Below are positions 1 through 7,811 of a DNA stretch of 45,518 nt, piece by piece. The DNA lies in NCBI GenBank assembly GCA_016188775.1, contig JACPHC010000001.1, positions 1 to 45,518 on the forward strand, read 5' to 3'. Origin of the DNA: Parcubacteria group bacterium (GTDB taxonomy: Bacteria; Patescibacteriota; Minisyncoccia; JACPHC01). The first letter of the stretch is position 1. Each line of letters starts with the position of its first letter. A program made the position numbers and the translations under genes. The notes beneath the pieces are model-generated. The model was not told the origin of the DNA. It made no database searches and saw only the letters and a program-made list of their open reading frames with translations.

Positions 1-41
1 TATCGGGAGAAAAGTTTTTTGAAAAAAGTTATCATTATTTT

Positions 42-155
42 TTATAAAAAATTACCACGCCAATCAATTTCTTCGATATAAACCCTGTAATACTCAAGAG
101 GTGTTTTTACCTAGAATTGATCGTTTTTCAAAGCCGCCGAACAGCGCTTGGGATT
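42..155 (-). pseudogene. possible C-terminal coding remnant
   Basis: Read on the minus strand, this stretch gives a protein-like tail (NPKRCSAALKNDQF, an in-frame TAG at 111-113, then VKTPLEYYRVYIEEIDWRG) ending in TAA, with another stop just upstream. The 'KTPLEYY' ending resembles tails seen in some transposases, but this is too short to assign. It may be a decayed gene end or chance. Confidence 0.2.
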
Positions 156-163
156 TTATTTAT

Positions 164-236
164 GTTTTACGAGGTTTAGTCTCGTAAAACCTTAAATTTA
201 CACCTTTACCGACGATCGTTGGTAAAGATGTAAATT
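164..236. repeat. two tandem hairpins upstream of ykuK-like gene
   Basis: The first hairpin pairs GTTTTACGAG (164-173) with CTCGTAAAAC (181-190), a perfect 10-bp stem with a 7-nt loop. The second pairs ATTTACACCTTTACC (196-210) with GGTAAAGATGTAAAT (221-235) with one internal mismatch. There is a short T run after the second (237-242), so it could end transcription arriving from the left, or be a small palindromic element. Confidence 0.55.
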
Positions 237-280
237 CTTTTTTGGGACGTTCTCTTGATTTTTTAAATAGAAAGATTAAG

Positions 281-877
281 ATGAATTTTATGAACACTCA
301 TGCCATATCTTTTCCACCCGTCCGGCGGACAAGAAAAATTTTAGAGAAAGAAGAAAATTTTGTCGCGAGAGAAGAAGAATTTAGGGGTTTTTGGAGTCCG
401 TCGGAAGATAAAAGATTCACGATTGAAGAAGTAGCTGATAAATTAGGATCATACATAAGTGAAAATCCGGAAAAAAAATATCGCCTGATTATCGGCACTG
501 ATTCCCAGGAAAATCATGATGGCGTTGTTTTTGTCAGCGCCATTATTTTGCATCGGGTCGGCAACGGCGGCCGTTATTTCTGGCACAGAAGCAAAAGAGA
601 AGGGACAATGGTTTTGCGCGATCGCATTCATCAAGAAGTTGATTTTTCAAGGCGTTTGGCGGAAAAATTTGAAGCGTTTTTTAATGAATGGAAGATGAAT
701 TTTAGAGGGTCAAAAACGTTTTGGCCGAATTTGGAAATTCACGTTGACATCGGCGAAAACGGCGCCACCCGATCTTTGATCAATGAAATCGTCGGGATGG
801 TGCGGGCTTTTGGTTTTGAAATAAAAACTAAACCTAATTCTTACGGCGCTTCCACTATAGCGGACAGACATACGTAA
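281..877 (+). CDS. YkuK-family (DUF458) RNase H-like protein
   Basis: Predicted RNase H-fold protein of the YkuK/DUF458 family; the cellular substrate is not established. The family core is clear: IGTDSQ near residue 73, HVDIGENGATR in the middle with an acidic residue, and the closing PNSYGASTIADRHT, which parallels the 'KPHAYVASGYANRYT' end of Bacillus YkuK. The ORF track starts at a TTG (242); I prefer ATG 281 (198 aa), though ATG 290 is also possible, because the extra N-terminal residues are not family-like. An N-terminal extension of about 60 residues before the domain is longer than in YkuK. It is preceded by tandem hairpins and followed by a 144-nt structured repeat. Confidence 0.8.
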   Translation: MNFMNTHAISFPPVRRTRKILEKEENFVAREEEFRGFWSPSEDKRFTIEEVADKLGSYISENPEKKYRLIIGTDSQENHDGVVFVSAIILHRVGNGGRYFWHRSKREGTMVLRDRIHQEVDFSRRLAEKFEAFFNEWKMNFRGSKTFWPNLEIHVDIGENGATRSLINEIVGMVRAFGFEIKTKPNSYGASTIADRHT

Positions 878-949
878 ATTGAATAGCCATATTTGCATTA
901 ATTATAACACAAAAAATATCTTTGTAAGAAAAGCTGTTTACATTTAAAT

Positions 950-1093
950 GGAGCGGATATCTGTTGTGGGGAATGTCTCGGAGGCGCCAAAAGATTAGTC
1001 TTTTGCGAAGTAAAAGTTTTGGCGCCGAGAGTCAAGCTGCGGCGAGCCGCTGGAGCGAGCCGATAGCGGTTCCCCTAGACAGATGTCCGCTCC
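950..1093 (+). repeat. structured hairpin element family 1, copy 1
   Basis: A 144-nt multi-stem element. The outer stem is GGAGCGGATATCTGT/ACAGATGTCCGCTCC (one mismatch). Next come GGGGAA/TTCCCC (968-973 with 1070-1075), a GGCGCCAAAA/TTTTGGCGCC arm capped by CTTTTGC-GAA-GTAAAAG, and a GC-rich arm (GCGG/CCGC). A second copy in the opposite orientation lies at 4803-4943, with different but still pairing stems. It could be a structured RNA or a palindromic mobile element. Confidence 0.75.
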
Positions 1094-1122
1094 TTTATTG
1101 TTAAATTTTTACTTGCGAATAT

Positions 1123-1815
1123 ATGGCAAATAATATCGAAACGATAAATTTTAAAACATCCGATAACGTAATAATTGTCGGCGATTATTTTAAAACCGCG
1201 GATCCAAAAGCGCCCGCGGTTTTACTTTTGCATATGATGCCGGCCGATCGTTTTTCTTGGACTGAATTAGCGAAAAAACTTCAGCAAAACGGTTTTCAGT
1301 GTTTGGCCATTGATTTACGGGGTCATGGCGAGTCCCGAGATCAAAACGGGAAGCATTTGAATTATCGGAATTTTTCCGATTTGGAACATCAAAGTTCCAA
1401 GTTTGATGTCGATAGATCTGTAAAATTTTTTATCGAAAAAGGAATTAAGCTTGAAAATATTTCAATAATCGGCGCGAGCATTGGCGCGAATCTGGCTTTG
1501 GATTTTGCCGTCGGGCATAACGAAATTAAAGCTGTTGTTTTACTTTCTCCGGGTTTAAATTATAGAGGAATTTTAACCGAACCTTTAGCGAAAAATTTAA
1601 AAGGGGATGATGGGCAAAGTGTTTTTATGGCCGCGACTTACGGCGATGAATACTCGGCGGATTCGGTAAAAAAACTTTCAAAAATAATTCCGAAAGGCGT
1701 TAAAAAAGAAATAAAAATTTTAGAAGGGAAAGCTCACGGCACCGATATGTTTGAAGAAAATTTGAATTTGGAAAATGAGTTAATCAGTTGGTTAAAGTTT
1801 ATATATTTTAAATAA
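1123..1815 (+). CDS. alpha/beta hydrolase (S33/dienelactone hydrolase-like)
   Basis: Soluble alpha/beta-hydrolase of unknown substrate, 230 aa. The oxyanion region LLHMMPADRFSW lies near residues 35-46, the LAIDLRGHGES motif at 61-71, the nucleophile elbow GASIGA with Ser119, and the catalytic His in KAHGTDMF at about 205. There is no signal peptide, so it is cytoplasmic. It stands alone between a hairpin element and a separately promoted thioredoxin-fold gene. A serine aminopeptidase, esterase or lysophospholipase role cannot be told apart from sequence alone. Confidence 0.85.
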   Translation: MANNIETINFKTSDNVIIVGDYFKTADPKAPAVLLLHMMPADRFSWTELAKKLQQNGFQCLAIDLRGHGESRDQNGKHLNYRNFSDLEHQSSKFDVDRSVKFFIEKGIKLENISIIGASIGANLALDFAVGHNEIKAVVLLSPGLNYRGILTEPLAKNLKGDDGQSVFMAATYGDEYSADSVKKLSKIIPKGVKKEIKILEGKAHGTDMFEENLNLENELISWLKFIYFK

Positions 1816-1824
1816 GCGATTTAG

Positions 1825-1833
1825 TTATCCACA
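1825..1833 (+). promoter_or_regulatory. isolated DnaA-box match
   Basis: TTATCCACA is a perfect match to the bacterial DnaA box consensus, about 40 nt upstream of the -10 box of the next gene. No dnaA, dnaN or box cluster is nearby, so this is not evidence for an origin. Confidence 0.3.
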
Positions 1834-1872
1834 GATTTGCCGATAAAATAGATTTGTTGGTAAAATTTGTGC

Positions 1873-1878
1873 TATAAT
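1873..1878 (+). promoter_or_regulatory. -10 box of a probable leaderless transcript
   Basis: A consensus TATAAT ends 6 nt before ATG 1885, so transcription would start at or within a base or two of the start codon. No Shine-Dalgarno sequence is possible in that geometry. The -35 region is weak. Confidence 0.65.
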
Positions 1879-1884
1879 AGCGAT

Positions 1885-2208
1885 ATGAGCATTAAGTCCC
1901 TCCAACTTTTAAGAAATAAAGATTGCAATCTTTGGACAAGCGCGCTGGAAATTTTAAAAAAAATTTTAAAAGAAAATAAAATTGGAATACGGCTGGAGGT
2001 GATTTTGATTGAGGATGACGAAATGGCCAAGAAGTATAAATTTTTCGGCTCGCCTCAAATAAATATTAATAACGCGGATATTGATCCGGATTCTAAAAAA
2101 ATGACCAGTTATCATGAATCCGGTTGTCGAATCTATATTTGGAAAAATAATGTTTACGAAGGTCCGCCCAAGGAAATGATTGAGGCGGCCTTAAATCAAG
2201 TAATGTAA
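1885..2208 (+). CDS. small thioredoxin-fold protein
   Basis: A 107-aa protein (start moved from the track's TTG to ATG 1885, directly after TATAAT). It has a thioredoxin-like layout: an N-terminal DCNLW motif at residues 13-17 where a CxxC would usually sit, then a cis-Pro-like GSPQININN segment and a C-terminal helix. Similar proteins (DUF2703 / MerB-associated-like) have 'GSPTI.ING.DI' here. Only one N-terminal cysteine is present; the other is the distant ESGC. It lies directly upstream of a thioredoxin reductase, which suggests a redox or metal-thiol role, but a single-Cys protein may not be an ordinary thioredoxin. Confidence 0.6.
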   Translation: MSIKSLQLLRNKDCNLWTSALEILKKILKENKIGIRLEVILIEDDEMAKKYKFFGSPQININNADIDPDSKKMTSYHESGCRIYIWKNNVYEGPPKEMIEAALNQVM

Positions 2209-2214
2209 ATAAAA

Positions 2215-2290
2215 CTGGCTGGCAAAGCAAATTTTTGCCACCTCTTCTCTCTGCATGGTGATTCCATCAAAAATCTGCTTTGCCAGCCAG
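2215..2290. repeat. long inverted repeat between trx-like gene and trxB
   Basis: 22-nt arms beginning CTGGCTGGCAAAGCA pair with arms ending TGCTTTGCCAGCCAG (one mismatch), around a 32-nt centre that can form a weaker CCACC/GGTG stem. The element fills the whole intergenic gap and ends just before the trxB promoter region. Confidence 0.7.
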
Positions 2291-2304
2291 CATCGCATAT
2301 ACCT

Positions 2305-3264
2305 ATGTTATACGATTTAATAATTATTGGCGGAGGGCCGGCCGGCGCGTCAGCCGCTATTTACGCCGCCAGGAAAAAATTAAAAACCGTTTTAATCACC
2401 GAATCTTTCGGCGGCCAATCCATTGTTTCCGATGACATTCAAAATTGGATCGGCGAGAAATCTATTTCCGGTTTTGATTTGGCGAAAAAATTGGAAGAAC
2501 ACGTTAGGTCTTTTTCCGATTTGGTTGATATTAAAATTCCGGAAAAAGTTATCGCGGTTAAAGAAACGATATGTTCGGAGGACGATAAACGTATCTGCGA
2601 TTTTGAAGTCCAGACGGATAAAGGCAATAAATATCAAGGCAAAGCGATAATTTTGGCGGCCGGAGCCAGACGCCGGCATTTGAATATTCCGGGCGAAACT
2701 CAATTTGAAGGCAAAGGCGTGGCTTTTTGTTCAACTTGCGACGCCCCGCTTTTCGCGGGTAAAGTCGTGGCAGTTGTCGGCGGAGGGAACGCCGGACTCG
2801 AAGCCGCGGTTGATCTTTTTTATTACGCGACTAAAATTTATCTTTTGGAACACGGCGAAAGTTTAAAGGGCGATCCTGTTTCACAGGAGGAAGTGCGGAA
2901 AAATCCCAAAGTGGAAATTATTTTAAACGCCCAAACCAAAGAAGTGGTGGGCGATAAATTCGTCACCGGGCTTAAATACCTGAATCGAAAAACTAATCAG
3001 GAAAAAATAATTGAGTTAGACGGGATTTTTGTGGAAATCGGTTCGGTTCCCAATTCAGAAATTGTCAAAGGTTTGGTTGATTTGGATAAATTCGGGCAAG
3101 TGGTCATAAATTCAAAAAACGCTTCCACTTCGCATTCGGGCATTTTTGCCGCCGGCGATATTACCGATGATCCTTTTAAGCAAAATAATATTTCCGTCGG
3201 GGACGCGGTTAAAGCCGCTCTTGCCGCTTACAATTATTTGCTCGAGCGGTCAAAAAAATATTAA
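2305..3264 (+). CDS. trxB: thioredoxin reductase-like flavoprotein (AhpF-type)
   Basis: FAD- and pyridine-nucleotide-dependent disulfide reductase, 319 aa. FAD motif GGGPAG is at 9-14, the redox pair CSTC at 142-145, the nucleotide site GGGNAG at 159-164 and the C-terminal FAD motif GIFAAGDITDDP near the end. In NADPH-dependent TrxB the site after the second Rossmann strand reads HRRxxxR; here it is LLEHGES, as in AhpF ('LLEFAPE'). The following LNAQTKEVVGD segment also matches AhpF. I infer NADH rather than NADPH as donor, reducing the neighbouring thioredoxin-fold protein or another partner. AhpF's N-terminal domain is absent. gap follows 5 bp downstream. Confidence 0.9.
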   Translation: MLYDLIIIGGGPAGASAAIYAARKKLKTVLITESFGGQSIVSDDIQNWIGEKSISGFDLAKKLEEHVRSFSDLVDIKIPEKVIAVKETICSEDDKRICDFEVQTDKGNKYQGKAIILAAGARRRHLNIPGETQFEGKGVAFCSTCDAPLFAGKVVAVVGGGNAGLEAAVDLFYYATKIYLLEHGESLKGDPVSQEEVRKNPKVEIILNAQTKEVVGDKFVTGLKYLNRKTNQEKIIELDGIFVEIGSVPNSEIVKGLVDLDKFGQVVINSKNASTSHSGIFAAGDITDDPFKQNNISVGDAVKAALAAYNYLLERSKKY

Positions 3265-3269
3265 ACATT

Positions 3270-4301
3270 ATGAAAACAAAAATAGCGATTAACGGGTTTG
3301 GCCGGATCGGCCGGCAATTTTTTCAAATCGCTTTTACTAATCCCGAATTTGAATTTGTCGCTATAAATGATCTGGGCGATATGGAAAATATGGCTTATCT
3401 TTTAAAATACGACACGGTTTACGGCCGATTTAGCCAGAGCGTTGAATTTAAAAAAGAAAATGACAAAAATTATTTAACGGTTGGCGGTCAAGATATTTTA
3501 TATGTTTCGGAAAAAGATCCGTTAAAATTGCCCTGGAAAGATTTGGGAATCGATATTGTCATTGAAGCCAGCGGCGTTTTCGCTTCGGAGGAAAAAGCCG
3601 GCGCTCATTTAAAAGCCGGAGCCAAACGGGTCGTGATTACGGCGCCGGCCAAAGGCGATGTGCCTCATTTGATTTTAGGCGCCAATGAGGATAAATTTCA
3701 AAAAGGAAATTTTGGTTCCATCACTTGCAACGCTTCTTGCACGACTAATTCCATTGTGCCGGTGGCCGCGATTATGAGCGAGAACCCCGGAATTTTTAAA
3801 GGAACTTTAACCACGATTCACGCTTTTACCGCGACCCAAAATTTAGTGGACGGTCCAGTTAAAGAGGGGAAAGATTTTCGCCGGGGCCGGGCCGCCGGTT
3901 CTAATATCGTTCCTTCCACCACGGGCGCGGCCGAAGCGGTGAAAAAATCTCTGCCTCAACTGGATGAAATTTTTGACGGTACGTCTATTCGTGTTCCCGT
4001 CATCAGCGGTTCTCTTTCCGATTTTACATTTTTAGCCAAAAGAAAAATTACGGTTGAAGAAATCAATAATATTTTTCGCCAAAAAGCCAAAGACGAACTC
4101 TGGAAACCGATTTTGGCGGTCACCGAAGAACAACTGGTTTCTTCGGATATTTTGCGCCGCCCCTACGGAGCGATTGTGGATTTGACTTTGACAAAAGTCA
4201 TTGACGGGGATTTGGTCAAAGTTTTTTCTTGGTATGATAATGAATGGGGTTATTCGATTACTTTATTGGGTCATGTTTTAAGAATCGCTAAAAATTTATG
4301 A
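3270..4301 (+). CDS. gap: glyceraldehyde-3-phosphate dehydrogenase, type I
   Basis: Oxidises glyceraldehyde 3-phosphate to 1,3-bisphosphoglycerate in glycolysis. The full-length 343-aa protein has INGFGRIGR at 7-15 for NAD binding, AINDL at about 31-35 (Asp34 then Leu favours NAD), catalytic Cys157 in ASCTTN and His184 in TTIHAFT. The substrate loop reads ISGSLSDFTF rather than the usual 'PTGSVVDLT'. It is co-directional with trxB (5-bp gap) and overlaps rpiB by 4 bp (ATGA), so translational coupling is likely. Confidence 0.97.
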   Translation: MKTKIAINGFGRIGRQFFQIAFTNPEFEFVAINDLGDMENMAYLLKYDTVYGRFSQSVEFKKENDKNYLTVGGQDILYVSEKDPLKLPWKDLGIDIVIEASGVFASEEKAGAHLKAGAKRVVITAPAKGDVPHLILGANEDKFQKGNFGSITCNASCTTNSIVPVAAIMSENPGIFKGTLTTIHAFTATQNLVDGPVKEGKDFRRGRAAGSNIVPSTTGAAEAVKKSLPQLDEIFDGTSIRVPVISGSLSDFTFLAKRKITVEEINNIFRQKAKDELWKPILAVTEEQLVSSDILRRPYGAIVDLTLTKVIDGDLVKVFSWYDNEWGYSITLLGHVLRIAKNL

Positions 4302-4792
4302 AAATTTACTTCGCTTCGGATCACGCCGGTTTTGAACTCAAAGAAAAATTAGAGGAATTCGTTCAGCATTTAGACTTATCTGCCGGAAAAGCAAGATACG
4401 AAATAGAAGATTTGGGTCCCTTTACTTTTAACGCTGACGACGATTATCCGGATTTTATAATTCCTTGCGCCCAAAAAGTCGCCGAAGATAAAACCGCGGT
4501 TGGCATTGTCATAGGCGGCTCCGGTCAGGGAGAGGCGATAACGGCCAATAAGATTAAAGGAATTCGGGCGGTTGTTTTATATGATTATAACGAAGACATA
4601 GTCAAGCTCTCGCGGGAACATAATGACGCCAATGTCTTATCGCTCGGGGCCAGATTTATTTCCGAAGAAAACGCCAAAAAAGCCGTGAAGTTATGGTTGG
4701 AAACAAAATTTTCTAATGAAGAAAGGCATAAAAGAAGAATTGAAAAGATAAAAAACTACGAATTGAAAAATTATATAAAATTTGAACCCTAA
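4298..4792 (+). CDS. rpiB: ribose-5-phosphate isomerase B
   Basis: Interconverts ribose 5-phosphate and ribulose 5-phosphate. The 164-aa LacAB/RpiB-fold protein starts KIYFASDHAGFELK and carries GIVIGGSGQGEAITANK. The E. coli enzyme has a catalytic Cys in this loop; here the segment reads GGSGQGE with Glu79, as in the mycobacterial type, which uses that Glu. REHNDANVLSLGARF is the phosphate-binding/active-site segment. Its start codon overlaps the end of gap, linking glycolysis and the pentose phosphate pathway in one transcript. A family 1 hairpin element follows. Confidence 0.95.
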   Translation: MKIYFASDHAGFELKEKLEEFVQHLDLSAGKARYEIEDLGPFTFNADDDYPDFIIPCAQKVAEDKTAVGIVIGGSGQGEAITANKIKGIRAVVLYDYNEDIVKLSREHNDANVLSLGARFISEENAKKAVKLWLETKFSNEERHKRRIEKIKNYELKNYIKFEP

Positions 4793-4802
4793 ATCTCGCG
4801 AG

Positions 4803-4943
4803 AAACGGATGCCTATTCGCGGAACCGCTGTCGGCTCGCTCCTGCGGCTCGCCGCAGCTTAACTCTCGGCGCCAAAACTTTTACTTCGTAAAAGACCAAT
4901 CTTTTGGCGCCTCCGAGATATTCCGCTTAATAGGCATCCGTTT
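4803..4943 (-). repeat. structured hairpin element family 1, copy 2
   Basis: 141-nt inverted-orientation copy of the element at 950-1093. The core (GGCGCCAAAA arm, GTAAAAG tip, GCGGCGAGCCGC arm) is nearly identical. The outer stem is AAACGGATGCCTATT/AATAGGCATCCGTTT, different from copy 1 but fully paired; the second stem is GCGGAA/TTCCGC where copy 1 has GGGGAA/TTCCCC. It lies between rpiB and rpe. Confidence 0.75.
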
Positions 4944-4963
4944 AAATAAATTTTAGAAAATTT

Positions 4964-5629
4964 ATGTCTGACATCGAAATTATTCCGGCGATTATTGCCA
5001 AAGATTACAAAGAATTTGAAGAAAAAGTGAAAAAAGTCGAACCCTATGTCAAATGGGTTCACTTTGATATTTCGGATGGCATTTTTACTAAAAATATCAC
5101 TTTTAGAAATCCTAAAGAAGCCGAGAAATTAAAAACAAAAGTTAAAATCGAGGTTCATTTGATGGTTTCTTCTCCGGAACGGATGATTAACGATTGGCTC
5201 AATACCGGAATAGAACGGATTTTAGTTCATTACGAATCCACTCGCGCTTTAAGAAACATTTTGGAAAAAATAAGAAAAACCAATATAGAGGCGGGCGTGG
5301 TTTTAAATTTAAAAACGCCGGTCAATATTTTAGATAGGTTGCTTATCTGGAAAGACAAAGAGAGTAGGCCGATGGTGAACGCGGTTCAATTTATGGGCAT
5401 AGCCAAGATCGGTTTTTACGGAGCGGAATTTCAGGAATCAGTTTTGGAGAAAATAAAATATATTCGCGAGAAATATCCTGAGGTTTCGATTGCGATTGAC
5501 GGAGGAGTTAATTTAAAAAACGCTAAAGAAATAGCTCGAGCCGGCGTCAAACGACTCGTGATGGGCTCGGCGATTTTTGAAACCAAAGACATAAAAAAAG
5601 CGATTGAGGGTTTTAAACAGATTATATAA
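4964..5629 (+). CDS. rpe: ribulose-phosphate 3-epimerase
   Basis: Interconverts ribulose 5-phosphate and xylulose 5-phosphate. The 221-aa TIM barrel has IIPAIIAKDYKEF at the N-terminus, the metal/catalytic motif VHFDISDG, HLMVSSPERM, and the phosphate-binding end SIAIDGGVNLKNAKEI...VMGSAIF. The central VQFMGIAKIGFYG replaces the typical 'VMSVNPGFGGQ', a common divergence in CPR homologues. It follows a family 1 element and precedes a perfect 54-bp palindrome. It works with RpiB and the transketolase genes downstream. Confidence 0.9.
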   Translation: MSDIEIIPAIIAKDYKEFEEKVKKVEPYVKWVHFDISDGIFTKNITFRNPKEAEKLKTKVKIEVHLMVSSPERMINDWLNTGIERILVHYESTRALRNILEKIRKTNIEAGVVLNLKTPVNILDRLLIWKDKESRPMVNAVQFMGIAKIGFYGAEFQESVLEKIKYIREKYPEVSIAIDGGVNLKNAKEIARAGVKRLVMGSAIFETKDIKKAIEGFKQII

Positions 5630-5634
5630 AAAAA

Positions 5635-5688
5635 CAATATCAGCATTTTCTTTAATACTAAGTAGTATTAAAGAAAATGCTGATATTG
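5635..5688. repeat. perfect 54-bp palindrome
   Basis: CAATATCAGCATTTTCTTTA... (5635-5659) is exactly complementary to 5664-5688, with the pairing continuing to a 2-nt tip. No T run follows, so it is not a standard terminator. It sits between rpe and the transketolase promoter. Confidence 0.85.
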
Positions 5689-5725
5689 AGCGTAACTATG
5701 CAAACTGCGACTACATAAATTATTA

Positions 5726-5754
5726 TTGACAATTTAAATATCTTTAAATATTAT
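5726..5754 (+). promoter_or_regulatory. sigma-70 promoter of the transketolase operon
   Basis: TTGACA (5726-5731), a 17-bp spacer, then TATTAT (5749-5754). ATG 5764 begins 9 nt after the -10 box, so the mRNA would have a leader of only about 0-3 nt. Confidence 0.8.
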
Positions 5755-5763
5755 TTTAATAAC

Positions 5764-6624
5764 ATGGCGCATCTTCACGATGATGAAATAAAAAAAATGG
5801 AGGAAATCGCCAATCAGGTCAGGCAAGATATTATCAGTATGCTGGTGGAAGCAAAATCCGGCCATTCGGCCGGACCTTTGGGAATGGCGGATATTTTTAC
5901 CGCGATGTATTTTCATATCCTGCGTCATGATCCGAAAAATCCGGATTGGCCGGAACGCGATCGCTTAATTCTTTCCAACGGCCACATCGTGCCGGTCAGA
6001 TACGCGGTCATGGCCCGGGCCGGCTATTTCCCTCTGGAAGAATTAAAAACTTTGCGGAAATTCGGTTCTCGGCTTCAGGGTCATCCGGAGCGGGAAAAAC
6101 TTCCCGGAGTGGAATCGACATCCGGTCCTTTGGGCTCCGGCCTGTCTCAGGCCGCTGGCATTGCTTTAGCCGCCCTAATGGATAAGAAAAATTTTCGCGT
6201 TTATTGCCTGATGAGCGACGGAGAGCACGACGCGGGAAATATTTGGGAAGCGGCGATGTTCGCTTCCAAATATAAACTTCATAATTTAACCGGCGTGATT
6301 GACAGAAATAACATTCAAATTGACGGCTATACGGAAGATATAATGCCTCTTGAATCGCTTCGGGCAAAATATGAATCTTTTGGCTGGCACGTGATTGAAG
6401 TTGACGGGCATAATGTCAGCCAATTTATTGAAGCCGTGGAAGAAGCTAAGGCGATTTTTGAAAAACCAACGGTGATTATCGCTCACACCATTCCCGGAAA
6501 AGGAGTTAATTTTATGGAATTTAATTTTGAATGGCACGGCAAACCACCTAAACCCGATGAAGCCAAAATCGCCCTGGAACAGCTGCGAACTCTGGGAGGA
6601 AAAATTAAATCGGAACACCAATAA
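5764..6624 (+). CDS. tktA: transketolase, N-terminal (ThDP-binding) subunit
   Basis: One half of a split transketolase, which moves two-carbon ketol units in the non-oxidative pentose phosphate pathway. The 286 aa hold the thiamine-diphosphate domain: HSAGPLGMADIFTAMYF near 38-54, RLILSNGH, STSGPLGSGLSQAAGIA, and MSDGEHDAGNIWEA followed by DRNNIQIDG as the Mg-ThDP motif. The pyrimidine-binding half is encoded by the next gene, 182 bp away. A consensus promoter lies directly upstream and appears leaderless. Split transketolases occur in archaea and many CPR genomes. Confidence 0.93.
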   Translation: MAHLHDDEIKKMEEIANQVRQDIISMLVEAKSGHSAGPLGMADIFTAMYFHILRHDPKNPDWPERDRLILSNGHIVPVRYAVMARAGYFPLEELKTLRKFGSRLQGHPEREKLPGVESTSGPLGSGLSQAAGIALAALMDKKNFRVYCLMSDGEHDAGNIWEAAMFASKYKLHNLTGVIDRNNIQIDGYTEDIMPLESLRAKYESFGWHVIEVDGHNVSQFIEAVEEAKAIFEKPTVIIAHTIPGKGVNFMEFNFEWHGKPPKPDEAKIALEQLRTLGGKIKSEHQ

Positions 6625-6680
6625 TTTTTATCTCATTACTAAGCTTCGGAAATAAATCTTTCAAATCGCCTTTATCTTTT

Positions 6681-6785
6681 CTAATTTAATAAGTATTCTA
6701 AAAAATTTTTGAGGTCGAGGCGCTTTAATGAAATTATATAATCCGCCGAGGGTACCTAAAAATTTTTAGGATACCTATTAATTAC
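6681..6785. repeat. inverted-repeat element family 4, full copy
   Basis: Left arm TAATTTAATAAGTATTCTAA (within 6681-6710) pairs imperfectly with the right arm at 6758-6785 (AGGATACCTATTAATTAC). The interior has a GC-richer patch with CCGCCGAGGG. A half-copy matching the right arm in reverse lies at 13573-13601. Confidence 0.6.
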
Positions 6786-6806
6786 TCGTTTTGATAAAAA
6801 ATTTTT

Positions 6807-7811
6807 ATGCCTCTTAATCCAAAAGCAAAATTAAACCCGGATTTATTGGATAAAGCCAAAATAAAAATGGCGCCGATTCGGGACGGCTACGGAGAGGGTT
6901 TGGTAAAATTAGGCGAGGAAGATCCGCGCGTAGTGGTTCTTTGCGCGGATTTGACCGAATCCACCCGCTCTTTGCCTTTTAAACAAAAATTTCCCGAGCG
7001 GTTTATTCAAATGGGCGTGGCGGAACAGAATATGGCCACGGTGGCCTCGGGATTGGCCAATTACGGCAAAATTCCTTTTATATCTTCTTACGCGGTTTTT
7101 AGCCCAGGCCGAAATTACGAACAAATAAGGACGACTTGCGCTTTGAATAACGTGCCGGTAAAAATAGCCGGCGCTCATGCCGGCATTTCCGTTGGTCCGG
7201 ACGGCGCGACTCATCAGGCTCTTGACGATGTCGCTATAATGAGAGTGATGCCTCGAATGACGGTTTTAGTGCCTTGCGACGCGATTGAGGCCAGGAAGGC
7301 GACTATTGCCGCCGGAAAAATTCCCGGGCCGGTTTATATCAGGTTCGGCCGAGAAAAATCACCTTTATTTACCACTGACGAAACTCCTTTTGACATTGGC
7401 AAAGCCCATATTTTTTGGGACGGAATAGCTGGAAAAAAATTAGATTTAGCGATTGTCGCGTCTTCCCAGCTTGTTTGGAACGCTTTGCTCGCCGCCTCGG
7501 AATTAGAAAAAGAAGGCATTTCAGTTCGCGTTATCAATAATCCGAGTGTTAAACCGATTGATAAGGAAATATTGATCGCGGCTGCTAAAGACGCCGGCGC
7601 TATGGTTACTGTTGAAGAGCATCAAGTCGCTGGCGGAATGGGCTCGGCCGTGGCCGAGGTTTTGGCGAAAAATTATTCGGTGCCCATTGAATTTATCGGC
7701 GTTCAGGATCGGTTCGGCGAATCCGGCGAGGCTTATGAGCTGATTGAAGCCTTTGGCATGGGAGTTAAAAATATTTTGGAAGCGGCGAAAAAAGTTATCA
7801 AGAGAAAATAG
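6807..7811 (+). CDS. tktB: transketolase, C-terminal (pyrimidine-binding) subunit
   Basis: Partner of the gene at 5764. The 334 aa contain the pyrimidine-binding domain (RDGYGEGLVKLGEEDPRVVVLCADLTEST, FPERFIQMGVAEQNM with the catalytic Glu for ThDP activation, FSSYAVFSPGRNYEQIRT) and the C-terminal transketolase domain (VTVEEHQVAGGMGSAVAE). The two chains together form one transketolase active site. A family 4 element separates the two genes, and an attenuator-like hairpin follows at 7842. An orphan AGGAGG lies 12 nt after the stop with no ATG near it. Confidence 0.93.
   Translation: MPLNPKAKLNPDLLDKAKIKMAPIRDGYGEGLVKLGEEDPRVVVLCADLTESTRSLPFKQKFPERFIQMGVAEQNMATVASGLANYGKIPFISSYAVFSPGRNYEQIRTTCALNNVPVKIAGAHAGISVGPDGATHQALDDVAIMRVMPRMTVLVPCDAIEARKATIAAGKIPGPVYIRFGREKSPLFTTDETPFDIGKAHIFWDGIAGKKLDLAIVASSQLVWNALLAASELEKEGISVRVINNPSVKPIDKEILIAAAKDAGAMVTVEEHQVAGGMGSAVAEVLAKNYSVPIEFIGVQDRFGESGEAYELIEAFGMGVKNILEAAKKVIKRK

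Noticed and set aside
1825-1833. Replication origin at the DnaA box
   Set aside because: Only single isolated boxes occur (also at 26970), without dnaA/dnaN, box clusters or an unwinding element nearby.
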